Positions 1-12,000 of a stretch of 64,000 nt of DNA are shown one piece after another. Under the pieces are notes generated by a model. It was not told where the DNA came from. It made no database searches and worked only from the letters and a program-made list of their open reading frames with translations. How positions within the stretch are numbered: the stretch's first letter is position 1; every line of letters begins with the position of its first letter. Origin of the DNA: Bisporella sp. PMI_857 (taxonomy: Eukaryota; Ascomycota; Leotiomycetes; Helotiales; Helotiaceae); NCBI GenBank assembly GCA_021307315.1, contig JAJSPD010000009.1, positions 62,001-126,000 on the forward strand. Direction: 5' to 3'. Position numbers and translations under genes: made by a program.

Positions 1-368
1 CTGGAACGCCACAGTCGACCAACCTCTTTATGGAATCCTTTTCCACCCGCGGCCTTGAATCCTACATAGATCCCTTGCTCGTCCTCCTCAGGAGTGACTA
101 ATCGCATGTTAGATTACTAATGAAAATGATATAGAGTCAGTACTGGCTCCTCACCCTCATAGGGGACCTTATCTTGCGGTTCCATAGTCATTGCCGCATT
201 TGCCAGATCCATCTGCTGGTCCCATACCTCCGACGAGATGCCATGGCTGGAGATAGTAATAAAGCCCTCCTCCGTAAACGCCTTGTAAAAGTCACGGGCC
301 AATTCAATTCTGGAATCGGGATTGTCAAACTTTGAAAGATCGAGATTTACAAGTCGGATATATTCCAC
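1..368 (-). CDS. 2OG-Fe(II)-dependent dioxygenase, isopenicillin-N-synthase-like (5' end only, partial)
   Basis: N-terminal part of a non-heme iron dioxygenase; the gene runs off the left edge of the window. Exon 1 is 368-155, an intron with GTGAGG donor is 154-98, and exon 2 is 97 to the edge. The protein opens with a strand (VNLDLSKF) followed by RDFYKAFTEEGFITISSHGI, the signature of the DIOX_N domain of this superfamily, where an aromatic residue and 'xxxHGI' precede the jelly-roll core. The catalytic HxD...H triad lies outside the window, so the substrate cannot be inferred. It is transcribed divergently from the permease starting at 1052 and shares its 683-bp promoter region, which carries two copies of the block's palindrome. 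In the context of the neighbours an oxygenation step in a catabolic pathway is a reasonable inference. Confidence 0.75.
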
Positions 369-1051
369 TAAAATATGCTCTAGCTTTGGCCATCAAGGCA
401 ACGTGAAAACAGAGTTAGAGGCGCACCTACAATTTTCCTGTGTGGCAGCAGGTGCAATCCACTTGGGGAGCTTAGGCAACATAGATAAGGAGGCCATATT
501 GTGTGTGTTTGCATCTATCTGCTTGGATGGATAGCTGCTTGGTTGCTAGATGGTGGTGGGAGCAGTGGGTGACATTGACAGAGCGATCGATTCAGCTTAA
601 TACTACTGTTGAAGGCCTCTTGAGCCTTTCCATCAAACCAAATCCTAACACTCCTACAACGGCAGCAGACACATGGTCGAGCATTCGCACTACAGTCTTG
701 CCTTGATAGACTTACAACAACCCTGCTTGTGGAGCGCCATCCCCCAGCCGCCCACAAGTGGAGCTCCACACAAAAGTAGGCGGATGCGTCCGTGTATACA
801 CCACAATCAACAATCGTCGCCCAAGCAATTCCCCAATCTGTCTTCTCTATGTCATCCAACGGAATGTAGACATCGCGTATATCTTGGTGGGGATAGGCAG
901 ATAATGAGATAGCGGCCTTCGACGAAAGCGCCGCCAACACAACAAACTATAAGTACGCACATTTATGACGTCCTGTCGATAAGCTTGTCGCATTCATCCA
1001 CCACACTCTCTTCTTATTCATTGGAATATTGCTTATTTCCCTACTGCAACA
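369..1051. promoter_or_regulatory. Divergent promoter between dioxygenase and permease, with two copies of the block palindrome
   Basis: No gene is recognisable here. GTGGAGCTCCAC, a perfect 12-bp palindrome, sits at 758-769. A near copy, GTGGAGCGCCAT, sits at 729-740, 29 bp away. The same element occurs in the promoters at about 4253 and 8905. Function as a transcription-factor operator is inferred from palindromy and from recurrence in this block only. Confidence 0.6.
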
Positions 1052-2673
1052 ATGGATGCACATGATAAGAAATCTGTCAGTAACCCAGATGACGCCTCGC
1101 TTATCGAGGCAGTGCCTTCACTAGAGAGAGGTGAGATTGGTAACGAGAAGCTCACCTTGAAGGATGTCGACCCTGCTCTAACTCTAACCGGGGGCGAGAT
1201 TATTGAATACACCCTTGAAGAAGAAATGAGCGTGCTCTCCAAGATTGACTGGAATATTATTCCTTTGATGTGTTGGATCTATGCAATTCAATTTGCCGAC
1301 AAGATCACTTTGAACTATGCATCTTTAATGGGCATTCGCCACGACACCCACCTCAACCCCAATTCTCAACAGTACAGTTGGGCGTCGAGTATCTTTTATG
1401 CTGGTTATATCTTATGGGAGTAAGCTGCCTCATTCGCATCCCCAGTCCCTTCCTCGCTTTGTTGCTCACTGCCCACAGGTTTCCTACCACTTATTTACTT
1501 CGACATCTACCAATTGCAAAATACGCATCGGCTAACATTATCATCTGGGGTACTATTCTTGCCTGCCATGCCGCTGTATCAAACTGGGGGGGTCTTATGA
1601 CCGTCCGCTTTCTGTTGGGTGTTTTTGAAGCTACTGTAACCCCTGCTTTTGTCATTATCACCTCAATCTGGTACAAGCAGAACGAGCAAGGCCGACGCAT
1701 GGGCTACTGGCTCTGCTGCAATGGTGTCTCACTTATCCTCATGGCTGTGATTGGATATGGATTATCTGCCATCGATGGGCCTGTCCTTGCTTCATGGAGG
1801 ATTTTGTTTCTCATTCTCGGCCTTCTTACCATCGCTACCGGAGCCTTCAGCATGTGGCATATGCCTGATAATGCCTCTACTGCTAGGTTTCTCAATAAGC
1901 GCCAAAAGGCCATTGCAGCAGAGCGCATACGCGGCAACTTCCAGGGCATTGGAAATCGAGTCTGGAAATGGAATCAGTTCCGTGAGGCTTTCCGAGACCC
2001 TAGGACCTACCTTTATGTTCTCTTTTCACTAATGATGAATATCCCCAACGGAGGAATCACAACCTTCGGGTCCCTGATCGTCAATTCCTTTGGATTCAAT
2101 GCTCGACTGTCTCTCCTCTTGGGAGCACCATCTGGTATCTTCGATATCGGCGGTAAATTGTTCTTTACTTGGTTGTCGGACAAGCTAATGGATCGGTCCC
2201 TGCCAGCTTTCCTTGCTATCATGTTCCCCATGGTGGGTGGAATCCTGATGGTAATCCTTCCACTTACTTCACAAGCTGGACTCCTCATCGGATACTATAT
2301 GATCAGTGTATCCGGTGCGTCGTGGGGCTTGATCATGATCATGATCTCAAATAACACCATTGGGTATACCAAAAAAGCCACTGTGAATGGCCTGCAAATA
2401 TTAGCATATGGAGCTGGAAACTGGATTGGCCCCCAGACCTTCCGTTCTCACGAGGCACCCGACTATCCTAGTGGCAAACTGATGGTTGCCATCATGTACG
2501 GCGTTTCTTCAGGAATTCTTCTCGTCATCCGTTTCATCAACTGGAGAGAAAATCGACGCCGCGATCGACTCCGCTCAGAGTCTGGCACGGCTGAAGATAC
2601 TGCTGAGATTCAAAGGGCGAAATTTATGGATCTAACAGATTTTGAACAGCCCCATTTCCGTTACATCCTCTAA
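1052..2673 (+). CDS. MFS permease of the allantoate (Dal5/Tna1-like anion:cation symporter) family
   Basis: Plasma-membrane major-facilitator transporter of 520 aa. Exons are 1052-1419 and 1479-2673, with the intron at 1420-1478 (GTAAGC donor, CCACAG acceptor). After a hydrophilic N-terminus the first membrane segment begins near residue 65 (WNIIPLMCWIYAIQFADK). The family signature around WEFPT...LPIAKY lies at about residues 121-135, straddling the splice. MFS loop 2-3 features, the internal Arg/Gly-rich segment and about 12 membrane segments follow, ending in a basic cytosolic tail. Known relatives import small carboxylates such as allantoate, nicotinate, pantothenate or ureidosuccinate. 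It is divergent from the dioxygenase and likely co-regulated with it through the sites at 729-769. It is the presumed uptake step of the block. The substrate is unknown. Confidence 0.88.
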
Positions 2674-3061
2674 ATTCTGTGAAATCATGATTAGATGGAG
2701 TGGGTTTGAGTTACTGATGGTGGTGTTTATTTTCTTATTTCATTTTGTTATACTTCGTTCAATAGCTTCCAGTTAGGACGTAAATATTAGTTAGTTAGCA
2801 ACAATGTTCACACAACTACCTGTTTATATTACTACATGTTGCTTGTAGCTCCGCCCGCAATCAGCGGCTGAGACTGAAAACTAAGTTGGCGGATGTGTAG
2901 AGACAACTCTATGTTTGTATAACTATAGTCAAGTTTGCGCATCCACCACAAATAAAAAGAAATACCTAAAGCATGATACAGCGTTGAAGGAAAAATTGGC
3001 ATACTAGTCCCTGATCTCTAATCCATTAGACCCAATCTAACTAACCTCTCTCGTTTGCTGT
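2674..3061. other. Convergent intergenic region
   Basis: AT-rich 3' flank between the permease (+) and the aldolase (-). It presumably holds both polyadenylation regions. I see no gene or repeat. Confidence 0.6.
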
Positions 3062-4078
3062 CTACAATTCTTTCTCTAGCTTTACAATAGTCTCAACATC
3101 TGTAGCTATCTCCGTAGTAAACTTTTCTATAGCTGTTGATCCTAATGGCCTTCTGCTTCTACTTGTTCCATACCCGAAGTAATTCACCACCGAACCCTTC
3201 ACACCTGCAACACCCAACTTCGTGATCGCCCAGTCCGCATTGCTCAATTGGTTCTGCAACTCTATAGCAGCCTGTAGGTTATTGGATGTATACAATCGTA
3301 TGACCTCATTATGCACTTTAGGGGCAACGTTTGCCAATGCTGCAATAACACCGCTAGAGCCTGCGATAAGGGCAGGAAGGAAAAAATCTGACTTGCCCGC
3401 GAATGCCGCAAAGGACTCTTTTGGAAGAGCTGAAGAGATTCTTTGTAATTTTCCGACATTTCCACAAGTAAGTTTAACTCCGACAATTTTAGGGTTGGTC
3501 TTTGCTAAGCGGATGATGCTGTCCGATGAAATGTCAATCCCACTTGTGACGCCAGGGAAGTTGTAAATGAGAAAAGGGAGCTCGGATTCGGCAGCAACCT
3601 AGTATTTAAGAAAATATATTAGAGACATGAAAGACGTGTACAGTATAGTTTGATTGGTAACACACACATCAAGGAAAAACTTCTCGATCACTGGAACGCC
3701 CATTGCTGCTGCCCAATATGCCGGAGGCAATACAAGTCCAAAATCTCCACCAGCGGCTTTAGCCTCCGAAAGATACAATAGGGTTTCCTTCACGCTGGCA
3801 GCGCCACACCCCACTATCAACTTCATATTGGGGAATCCTTTCGCTTGGAGCGCTCTGCGAATGGTTCGTACCAGTACCTGTCGCTCCTCGTGAAGTAGGT
3901 GAGGGGCTTCTCCATTGCTACCTTGGATCACCAAGCCAGCTACACCGCCTTCCGCCATTCGTAAAGCGTGCGCTTTAGTTGCTTCAATATCAATCGTTTC
4001 GTTCTCGTGAAAGAATGTTACCAACGGCGTGTAAACGCCAAAAGGCGGCGTTGTAATTGTTGAAGCTCCCATGTCCAT
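3062..4078 (-). CDS. Dihydrodipicolinate synthase (DapA)-family aldolase/lyase
   Basis: Class I aldolase of the DapA/N-acetylneuraminate-lyase superfamily, 315 aa. Exons are 4078-3668 and 3598-3062; the intron is 3667-3599. It has the carboxylate-binding loop GSNGE at residues 53-57, the catalytic Tyr149 in LIYNFPG and the Schiff-base Lys179 in IVGVKL, each in the spacing expected of the family. Fungal members usually act on 2-keto acids (2-keto-3-deoxy sugar acids, 4-hydroxy-2-oxoglutarate) rather than in lysine synthesis, because fungi make lysine by the aminoadipate route; catabolic aldol cleavage or decyclisation is therefore inferred. It is divergent from the aminotransferase at 4413, with a shared 334-bp promoter carrying the palindrome 175 bp upstream of this start. 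Confidence 0.88.
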
Positions 4079-4412
4079 ATGCTATGATGGGGCTAGAATT
4101 GACGATATCAGGTATCTTAACAAGCCACAAGATCTAGGAGAAGAGCAAGAGAGCAGCAGAATATTAAAATGACAAGACTCTTCAGTCGCTGGCATTTTAT
4201 TTTCATTTTCGGCTTTGTCTTCCCCCATTCTCCAGACATTAACGCTGGGTAAGTGGAGCACCACTTATTTATGTGACACAGAAGTGGAAGAAAGGATGGA
4301 ATTGATTCCATATGTATGGAGATGCTTGACTTGGATTCAATTACTCTTTCCCTAGTTACCTTTTCAGCCAACTTTGGATCAAGTTTGCGCAATTTGGTTG
4401 TAGACAGGAACA
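4079..4412. promoter_or_regulatory. Divergent promoter between aldolase and aminotransferase, with palindrome
   Basis: GTGGAGCACCAC at 4253-4264 lies within the longer inverted repeat AAGTGG...CCACTT. It is 149 bp from the aminotransferase start and 175 bp from the aldolase start. It differs from the copy at 758 by a single base. Confidence 0.6.
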
Positions 4413-5811
4413 ATGGGCTTGGCCAGCAAAGCATCCATCTTCGAAAATGTTCCCTACTTTGCACCAGATGCGATCTTTGATCTTACTAAAAAGTACCTTC
4501 AAGACCCATACGAGCAGAAAGTCAACCTTGGACAGGGTACATACCGTGATGAAACTGGCCAACCTTATGTCCTGCCATCGGTGAAGGAGGCGAAGAAACG
4601 AATCGCCAACCAGAATCACGAATATCTCCCCATTTTAGGTCTCCCTGAGCTTCGCACCTTGGCGACTGAACTAGTCCTAGGGAAAAGATCTCAAGCACTT
4701 AGAGAAGAGAGAGTATGTGGTTATGTAAGAGTCACAGCAGTTTAACTAAAGCATTATATAGGTCTCATCATGTCAATCTCTTTCAGGTACCGGCGCTCTC
4801 CATCTCGCGGCGCTCTTCCTTAAACGCTGTATTGCTACAGAGAAGTCGCTCGTATACGTGACCGAACCAACATGGTCCAATCATCACCAAGTTTTTCAGA
4901 TCGTTGGCTTCCAAACCCAAGCATACACCTACTACGATCCGATCTCTAAATCTCTTGATATCTTGAGTTTCCTCGACACTCTGCAAAAGGCGCCAGAAGG
5001 GTCTGTTTTTGTTCTACATGCTTGTGCCCACAACCCTAGCGGCTGCGATCCCACGCAGGAGCAATGGCGAACAATTGGAGAGATCATGAAGAGGAGGAAT
5101 CTCTTCCCACTCTTTGATTCGGCTTACCTTGGCATAAGCTCAGGGGATTACGATGCTGATGCATATGCCATCCGCTATTTTACTGACGAGCTGAACCTCG
5201 AAGTTGCGATCTGCCTCTCTTTTGCTAAGAATATGGGCCTTTACGGTAGGTCACAAAGAAAGAAAATCCCTTGATCATCTAGAAAAGAGAGAAAGGAATT
5301 TGACCATCCGAGTAGGAGAGCGAGTTGGCTGTGTTGCAATCGTAACGCGGTCACCTTCCCTAGCCCAAAATGTCACCTCAGTTCTGGAACAACTGCAACG
5401 GGCTGAGGTGTCTAATCCGCCAGCTTTCGGAGCGCGAATTGTATCCACAATTCTTGCCGATGCGGATTTACGACAGACTTGGCTTGCAGATTTGAAGGGA
5501 ATGAGTCTACGTATTACTGAAATGAGGAACGAGTTACTCAGACACCTGCAAGAGATCAAAACACCAGGAGACTGGACACATATAAAAAATCAGTCTGGCA
5601 TGTTTTGCATCCTGGGATTAAGTCCCGCTGAAGTTGCTCATCTGCAGAGTATGTCGCTGTTTTCTAGCCCTCTGAACTAGCTAATGGTTCTAATCCAGGT
5701 GTCTATCATATATATATGGCTGAGAACTCGAGGATTTCAATTGCTGGCATGAACAGGGCAAACGTGGAATACGTAGCTCGTGCCATTGATGAAACAGTAC
5801 GGAACAATTAA
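4413..5811 (+). CDS. Class I/II aminotransferase, aspartate-aminotransferase-like
   Basis: PLP-dependent transaminase of 409 aa in four exons: 4413-4712, 4762-5245, 5316-5648 and 5699-5811. The introns of 49, 70 and 50 nt have GTATGT or GTAGGT donors. The fold-I hallmarks are present: a glycine-rich SLSGTGAL segment that binds phosphate, AHNPSGCDPT, the PLP-linking Lys256 in SFAKNMGLYG, and the distal carboxylate-binding Arg384 in SRISIAGMN. Length and motifs match eukaryotic aspartate aminotransferases. NPSG for NPTG and KNMG for KNFG are mild deviations that suggest a paralogue with altered substrate rather than the housekeeping enzyme. No targeting sequence is evident, so it is probably cytosolic. 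In this block it would remove or shuttle the amino group of an amino-acid-like intermediate (inference). Confidence 0.88.
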
Positions 5812-6514
5812 CAAGATTTCTTGAATAAAAGAGAATAGGTAAAGTTCGGATTCATCAGATCTTCTAGCGACCTTTGTCACATGTAATTTGCAAGATACTT
5901 TGCGTCACAACCTCTAATGCAACAGCTTCGTTACTCTACTTTCAACCATGATTCTGTCTCTGTCGTCTACATTCATTTTTAGCCATGAAATAGCCACCTA
6001 AGAATATTCAACATTGTGTTGAGGAGGTGTTAACATCACCCACGCTTACTTAGGAAGGATGTGGTTCCCTCCCACTCTTAACCATTCATGACATCGACCC
6101 GGTTTTTAGAATTTAATAATCACATGGAAGCCCAGAAGCGTGCACGAGTCGGTGGAGCTCCACTGAGTACACTATGTCAGAACGCAAATGCCCCTCAAAG
6201 GATCATTGGTTTCTATCCCTTGTATGCGAAGGTGAACCCCGAAGCAGATTAGTAGGTTCGTTATGATCGGTGGTTATTCTTTACAGTATCCTAGCCTTGT
6301 TAAATCTCAACTGCCCGTTTTGCCGCAAGCTTATAGGGCTAACTTGTGCATATGAAAATCGCCGAAACACTCTCTCGCAGATAGCACCACTAATAGACCA
6401 TCTTGTAAATTACAATATTAATTTCAATCTTGAACAAGATCGTATAGTTCATTAATGGCTTCTACTATCTACTTGCTATAACAGAAGGCTACGGACTATT
6501 GGGTGACAAGGGCA
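5812..6514. other. Convergent intergenic region with an isolated copy of the palindrome
   Basis: This lies between the 3' ends of the aminotransferase (+) and the monooxygenase (-). It contains a perfect GTGGAGCTCCAC at 6152-6163 although no annotated promoter is here. A short + strand frame at 6270-6455 (61 codons, AT-rich) resembles nothing I know and is not called. Confidence 0.5.
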
Positions 6515-8634
6515 TCAAACCTCTAGCAAAGCCTTGATATCATCCCTTACATACTCCGGCTGCTCATCCTTTTCATCCAATAAGCCTAAGTACCAGCTAA
6601 GGTCCCGTCCATCAAACTCCCTCTCACTAAAACCATTTCCAAAATACCAAAAACGATTCTTTTTCTCATATTTAAGCTCATAATCCTCCCATCTCGGAGC
6701 CACCATGTTCTCGAAGAAATGTATGCGGCTTCCAGGCCACATCATAACTTCACCGTCGACAGTACCTTGCTTAAACCATGACCTACAAGGTGAGGCCCAA
6801 GCGGTACGAGGAATGAAAGTACGGCGATGCTCAGCAAAGTCAGCCACTGCAGCTTCGGTTGGTGCAAACGATGTCAAATATTCCATAGACATCTTCTCGA
6901 TCATCTGCAGAAAATGCTTTGAGAGAACTTCAGTGATAGGCAAGAAAGAGCCGTGGCCATATGGACCAAAGGGGCCATTGAAAACTGTGTCTCGTGTGAG
7001 CAATACCCTATAGTTGGTGCATGGAGACGAAACTAGATCTTACTAAGGTAATTAGGAAAGTGAGGAACCGTAATTGACAGGTATGTGCTAGGGGCGTCTT
7101 TCCACTCCTCGGACAAGCTTCTTCCTTGTCGCCCAATGGTAGGATAATACGGCTTCCAGCTCACGTCGAATCCGGTCGCGCAAATTATAACGTCTGCTTC
7201 ATGCTCAACACCATCGGCAGTTCTGATACCCCGAGGAGTAATCTCGGCAATCGCGTTTTGAATAACAGTGACATTGTCTTCACAGAGAGCCTCCAAATAT
7301 CCGTTTCCAGGTGTGGGACGTCGACACCCGACTGCGAAGTCTTTGGGAATTATAAGATCGCCAACCCAAGGCTTCTTTTCCAACTTCCTTCTCATCTCCT
7401 TTTCCGCGAAGGTTCTCGCAGCTATCTGCTCTGGTGAGCCGTTGAGGATGAAACGAAATCGTGAGTTCAACTCAGATTCAATGTTTTTCCTGTATCTTAA
7501 ATAGGTCTTTGGATCTTCCGCTAGTAAATTTCTCTGCTCATCTGTGTACTTGAAGTTGCCGCCCTGCTTGCCAGCAAAATTGGAGCCAAAGCCAGCTGTA
7601 ACCCATGATTGAGACCTGATGAAGCATTTGAGGTCCTTCACCTCGGGAAGGATATTAGGGACAATCTGAACTGCGCTTGAACCAGAGCCGATGACAGCGA
7701 CAGTCTTTCCTTTAAGATCCACATTAGAATCCCAGTTGGCGCTGTGAAGCATAGGACCTTTGAATGACTCTCGCCCTTTGATAGTAGGCCATTTCCACTT
7801 ACTAGCGAAAAATTAAAACTCAACCTGTAATCTATTGTCGTAAACTTACTTTAGAACGCCACTCGCATTGACTAGTATATTGCACTTGTCGTCAATGATA
7901 TCCGTGGGATCATCACCACGTTGTATTTTGACATGCCAATCTTGAGTCTCCTCTTTCCACCAAGCGCCGACAACTTTATGACTAAGTTTAACATACTTCC
8001 TTAATCCATAGTCATCTGCTAGAGTCTTGAAATACTGTAGGATCTCGTGTGCAGTAGAGTAGCTATCTCTGGTTAGCAAGGCTGCTCACAGTCCGGACCG
8101 AACCCAGTATGGCGACTTACTAGGAACTCCATTTGGTTGAAGGTGCCCATGATAACTGGTAATTGACGGACGGAATATCGCAAGCACATCCAGGATATCT
8201 AAAATTGTTGATTAGCAAATGTCGACTCATCTTGACCGACAAAGAAGGACCCACCTGTTCTCAAACCAAGTTCCACCAATCTCCGAGTTCTTTTCGTACA
8301 CTATGAGCTCAATGTTCAATCGAGACACATCAATATCATGTGCAAAATTCAATCCGCTGGCTCCCGCACCAATTGCAATGACCCGTATAGTTCGGCCTTG
8401 GCGATTCGGTTTCTCAAGAATAGAATAATGCTGGTCTGATTTTGCGGTGCTCTGAGTCTTTGGAGCAGTCCACGTAGATCCATTGAGGTGTGGTTTGCGG
8501 TCAACATTGGTCAGTATCTCTTCTATAGCAGCCTCGCTAACATCTTTGAGATTCATCCCATTTTGGGTGAGAGCCTGCGATACGGATTCGGGAACCTGCG
8601 GTTCAACTAGAACACTCCCCTCAGCGACGCTCAT
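6515..8634 (-). CDS. FAD/NADPH monooxygenase, Baeyer-Villiger / flavin-containing monooxygenase type
   Basis: Class B flavoprotein monooxygenase of 634 aa in five exons: 8634-8255, 8198-8121, 8062-7850, 7801-7044 and 6990-6515. The introns are 8254-8199, 8120-8063, 7849-7802 and 7043-6991. An N-terminal extension of about 80 residues precedes the FAD Rossmann motif GAGASG at 89-94. GTWFENRYPGCACDIPS spans the first splice. The BVMO fingerprint FxGxxxHxxxW(D) is at 237-248 and the NADPH motif GSGSSA at 262-267. ATGFD lies in the C-terminal FAD-binding segment. It would insert an oxygen next to a carbonyl or on a soft N/S nucleophile; the substrate is unknown. It is divergent from the oxoprolinase/hydantoinase at 9099, with a palindrome copy 271 bp upstream. 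The last splice acceptor (ACGAG, 6992-6991) was chosen because it alone restores the conserved PNYLNTVFNGP junction. Confidence 0.88.
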
Positions 8635-9098
8635 ATTCGCGATACGATGGAATGGATGTAGTGACTAGACAATCCAAAGTACATTGAGTAGCAGAAAGAT
8701 GGGATGAGGCTTACAGATAAAGAATGGATGGCTTGAGCAGAACATATATGTATATCCGTCCTTTGCATCAGCAAAGTATCACGCTAATCTTTGGCGCCTT
8801 CAGCGATAATCATGTCATTTTCCCGCAATAGTCAAGAGAAAATATTGTTGGTAAGGGATGCACCACCATCTCCACTACCACCACTGCCGCCACTCTCGGT
8901 TGTCATGGAGCTCCACATCATTCCGCCCTCCACATTTGGATTCATCGGGCTTATGGCCGTGCCTAGTCGCGGACCTTACAGTGGTTATTATAATGTTAGT
9001 ATAATTGCTACGAGCTGTATATGAAAGCATATTTTCATTATCTGAGCTGCAACAGTATTGCGGACATTGGCTTTACAAGGGAAGAAGACTTGCCCAGC
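8635..9098. promoter_or_regulatory. Divergent promoter between monooxygenase and oxoprolinase, with palindrome
   Basis: ATGGAGCTCCAC at 8905-8916 contains the 10-bp perfect palindrome TGGAGCTCCA. It is 183 bp upstream of the oxoprolinase start. The remainder is unremarkable apart from a run of CCACC/CCGCC triplets at about 8859-8895. Confidence 0.6.
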
Positions 9099-12000
9099 AT
9101 GCCTGCTAGAACCACTTCAGGCCGGCTTCGAATCTCGATCGGTAAGCGACAAACCCCTACAACATACAAAATCACTGACTAACTGGCAATGCTCTTTAAG
9201 ATCGTGGTGGAACCTTTACAGACTGTGTTGCATGGGTACCTGGACAGAATGACATTATAATCAAGATTCTTTCCGTTGATCCTCGAAACTATGCAGATGC
9301 ACCTTCTGAAGCGATCCGACAAGTGCTGCAGCAATATTATTGCCAACCTATTCCAAGAGGTTCAAAAATGTATCTCAAAGATGTAGAATGGATTAGGATG
9401 GGAACTACGGTGGCAACCAATGCCCTATTAGAAAGAAAAGGAGAGCCCACAGCGCTCCTGATTACCGAGGGATTTAAAGTATGTGCTCTCAGGTCTGATC
9501 CGTCACTGTTTCTGCAAAAGCCGCAGAAGTCAATATGCCTGCTTGTTCTCGATTGTATTTTTTAAATTGTTGGATATGGTGCTGAATCCAAGCTTAAGGA
9601 TCTTCTCCATATCGGGAATCAGTCACGACCACATATGTTCGACCTTGCCATCAGAAAGCCAGACGTTTTATATTCAAAGGTGGTGGAAGTATCAGAGCGG
9701 GTCGCTTTGGAGCAATGTGCTGAGTCTAGAAGGTCGAAACAGTCACTTACTTCTCCAGCACCGTTATACTCAGTCGTGGGGGTTACAGGAGAAGTCGTGC
9801 ACATTTTAAAAGCATTAGGTAGGTTCATATTTATCATAGCGATTTAGAAGGGGGCTAAGTTTGCAAAGACGTGGAGAAGATCCGTCACGACCTTAAAGAG
9901 CTTGCTCAAGAGGGATACAAAGCTGTTGCAGTGTGCTTGATGCATTCTTACACTTTTCCGGACCACGAAAAGCAAATCCTTGCCTTAGCTAGGGAATCTG
10001 GATTTAAACATATATCACTTTCAAGCGAGGTCTCCCAAAGAACAAAGATTGTTCCCCGAGGAAACTCAGCAACGGTTGATGCTTACTTGACCCCAACAAT
10101 TCAACGGTATCTACATACGTTTACAAGCAATTTCCAAGACCTAGAGAGCAGCAACACGAAGATTGAATTTATGCAATCAGATGGTGGCCTCGTTCCACAT
10201 AAAAAGTATACATCGCGACAAGGACTTAGATGAGTCAAATGCTTACTGTTCCCCGCTAGGTTATCTGGTCTTAAATCTATTCTATCTGGTCCCGCAGGAG
10301 GAGTGGTTGGATATGCGGAAACATCATACGATATAAGGGATCCAGTGCCTGTAATTGGATTTGACATGGTATGTTAGATTGGACAGTCCTATCTTTCCTC
10401 TTTTCTAACTCTAATATAACCCAGGGAGGTACAAGTACCGATGTTAGTCGATACAATGGAGCCCTAGAACACATCTTCGAGACTACCACAGCTGGCGTAG
10501 TTGTCCAAAGCCCTCAACTTGACATTAACACCATTGCAGCCGGCGGTGGATCGATCCTGACCTGGAAGAACGGACTACTGACGGTTGGTCCTGAGAGCGC
10601 ATCTTCACATCCCGGCCCAGCATGCTATCGTAAAGGCGGGCCCCTTACCGTTACAGATGCCAATCTTTTTCTAGGTAGACTTGTACCAAGGTTCTTCCCT
10701 TCCGTCTTTGGACCGAATGAGAATGAACCGCTAGATTATGATGCGTCACGCGACAAGTTTCAAGAGATAACAGATCGGATTAACAAGGAGACTGGAAAAT
10801 CACTCTCACCAGAAGAGGTTGCAGACGGGTAAATTCGAAGTATAATTGGTGATTTACTACATGCTGCTAACTATGTTACAGCTTTATTAAGGTAGCTACG
10901 GCAGCAATGTGTGGGCCAATTCGCGCCCTGACTGAAGGTCGGGGTCACGATACAAGTAAGCATCATCTAGCATGCTTCGGCGGAGCTGGTGGCCAGCACG
11001 CATGCTCAATTGCAGAAGATTTACGTATTAAGAGAGTTCTGGTGCACAAGTATAGTTCCATTCTCTCTGCGTATGGTATCGGCCTTGCAGATGTTGTTCA
11101 TGAAGAGCAGCTTCCTTGCGCAAAGGCCCTGGATGTGGAAACTTCCCCCCTTCTCATGCTAGATCTTGAAAAGTTGGAACTGAAGGCAATGGAAACCCTC
11201 ACGGATAATGGATTCCGAGGTTTGACTACTTGCAGCCGCTTCCTTAGCATGCGATATGACGGTTCCGATACGTCTCTAATGATATCAGCAGATAAAAACT
11301 CCGATATTAGGCAGTCATTTATTGATGCCCATCATCGAGAATTTGGTTTCACTCCGGTAAACCGGGCAATCCTAGTAGATGAGCTCCGTATTCGCGCAAT
11401 TGGGAAAGGCTCAGCCACCGAAGAACTAACTGCATTTGATGAGTTGCGCAGTCTTTCGGGGTCATTACCACAGCCTAAGCCGACCATTTCACAGGTTGTT
11501 TATTTCAATCAGCTTGGATGGCTCTCTACTCCAGTTTTCCATCTTGGGACATTGGAAGTAGGGGTGCGAGTTACAGGTCCTGCCTTGATCATCGACAGAA
11601 CACAGACGATCCTCGTCAATCCTAAGTCAATAGCCACAATCCTGAGCCAAATGGTTGTATTAGATGTCACGGCACAAACCCAGGCAAATATTGACTTGGC
11701 TACGCTAGATCCTGTCCATCTGTCCATCTTCCGACATCGGTTTATGGGAGTTGCTGAGCAAATGGGCCGGGCTCTCCAGAAGACCAGTGTTAGTGCAAAT
11801 ATTAAGGAAAGATTAGATTTCAGCTGTGCTATCTTCACCCCGGAAGGAGATCTTGTTGCTAATGCACCTCATGTTCCCGCCATGATTGGCAGTATGGCAT
11901 TTGCAGTGCGGGGCCAAATTGACCGTTGGAGAGGAAAACTTCAAGATGGTGATGTACTCTTATCAAATGCTCCAGGTACATCGCTCTATCGTCTTACAAC

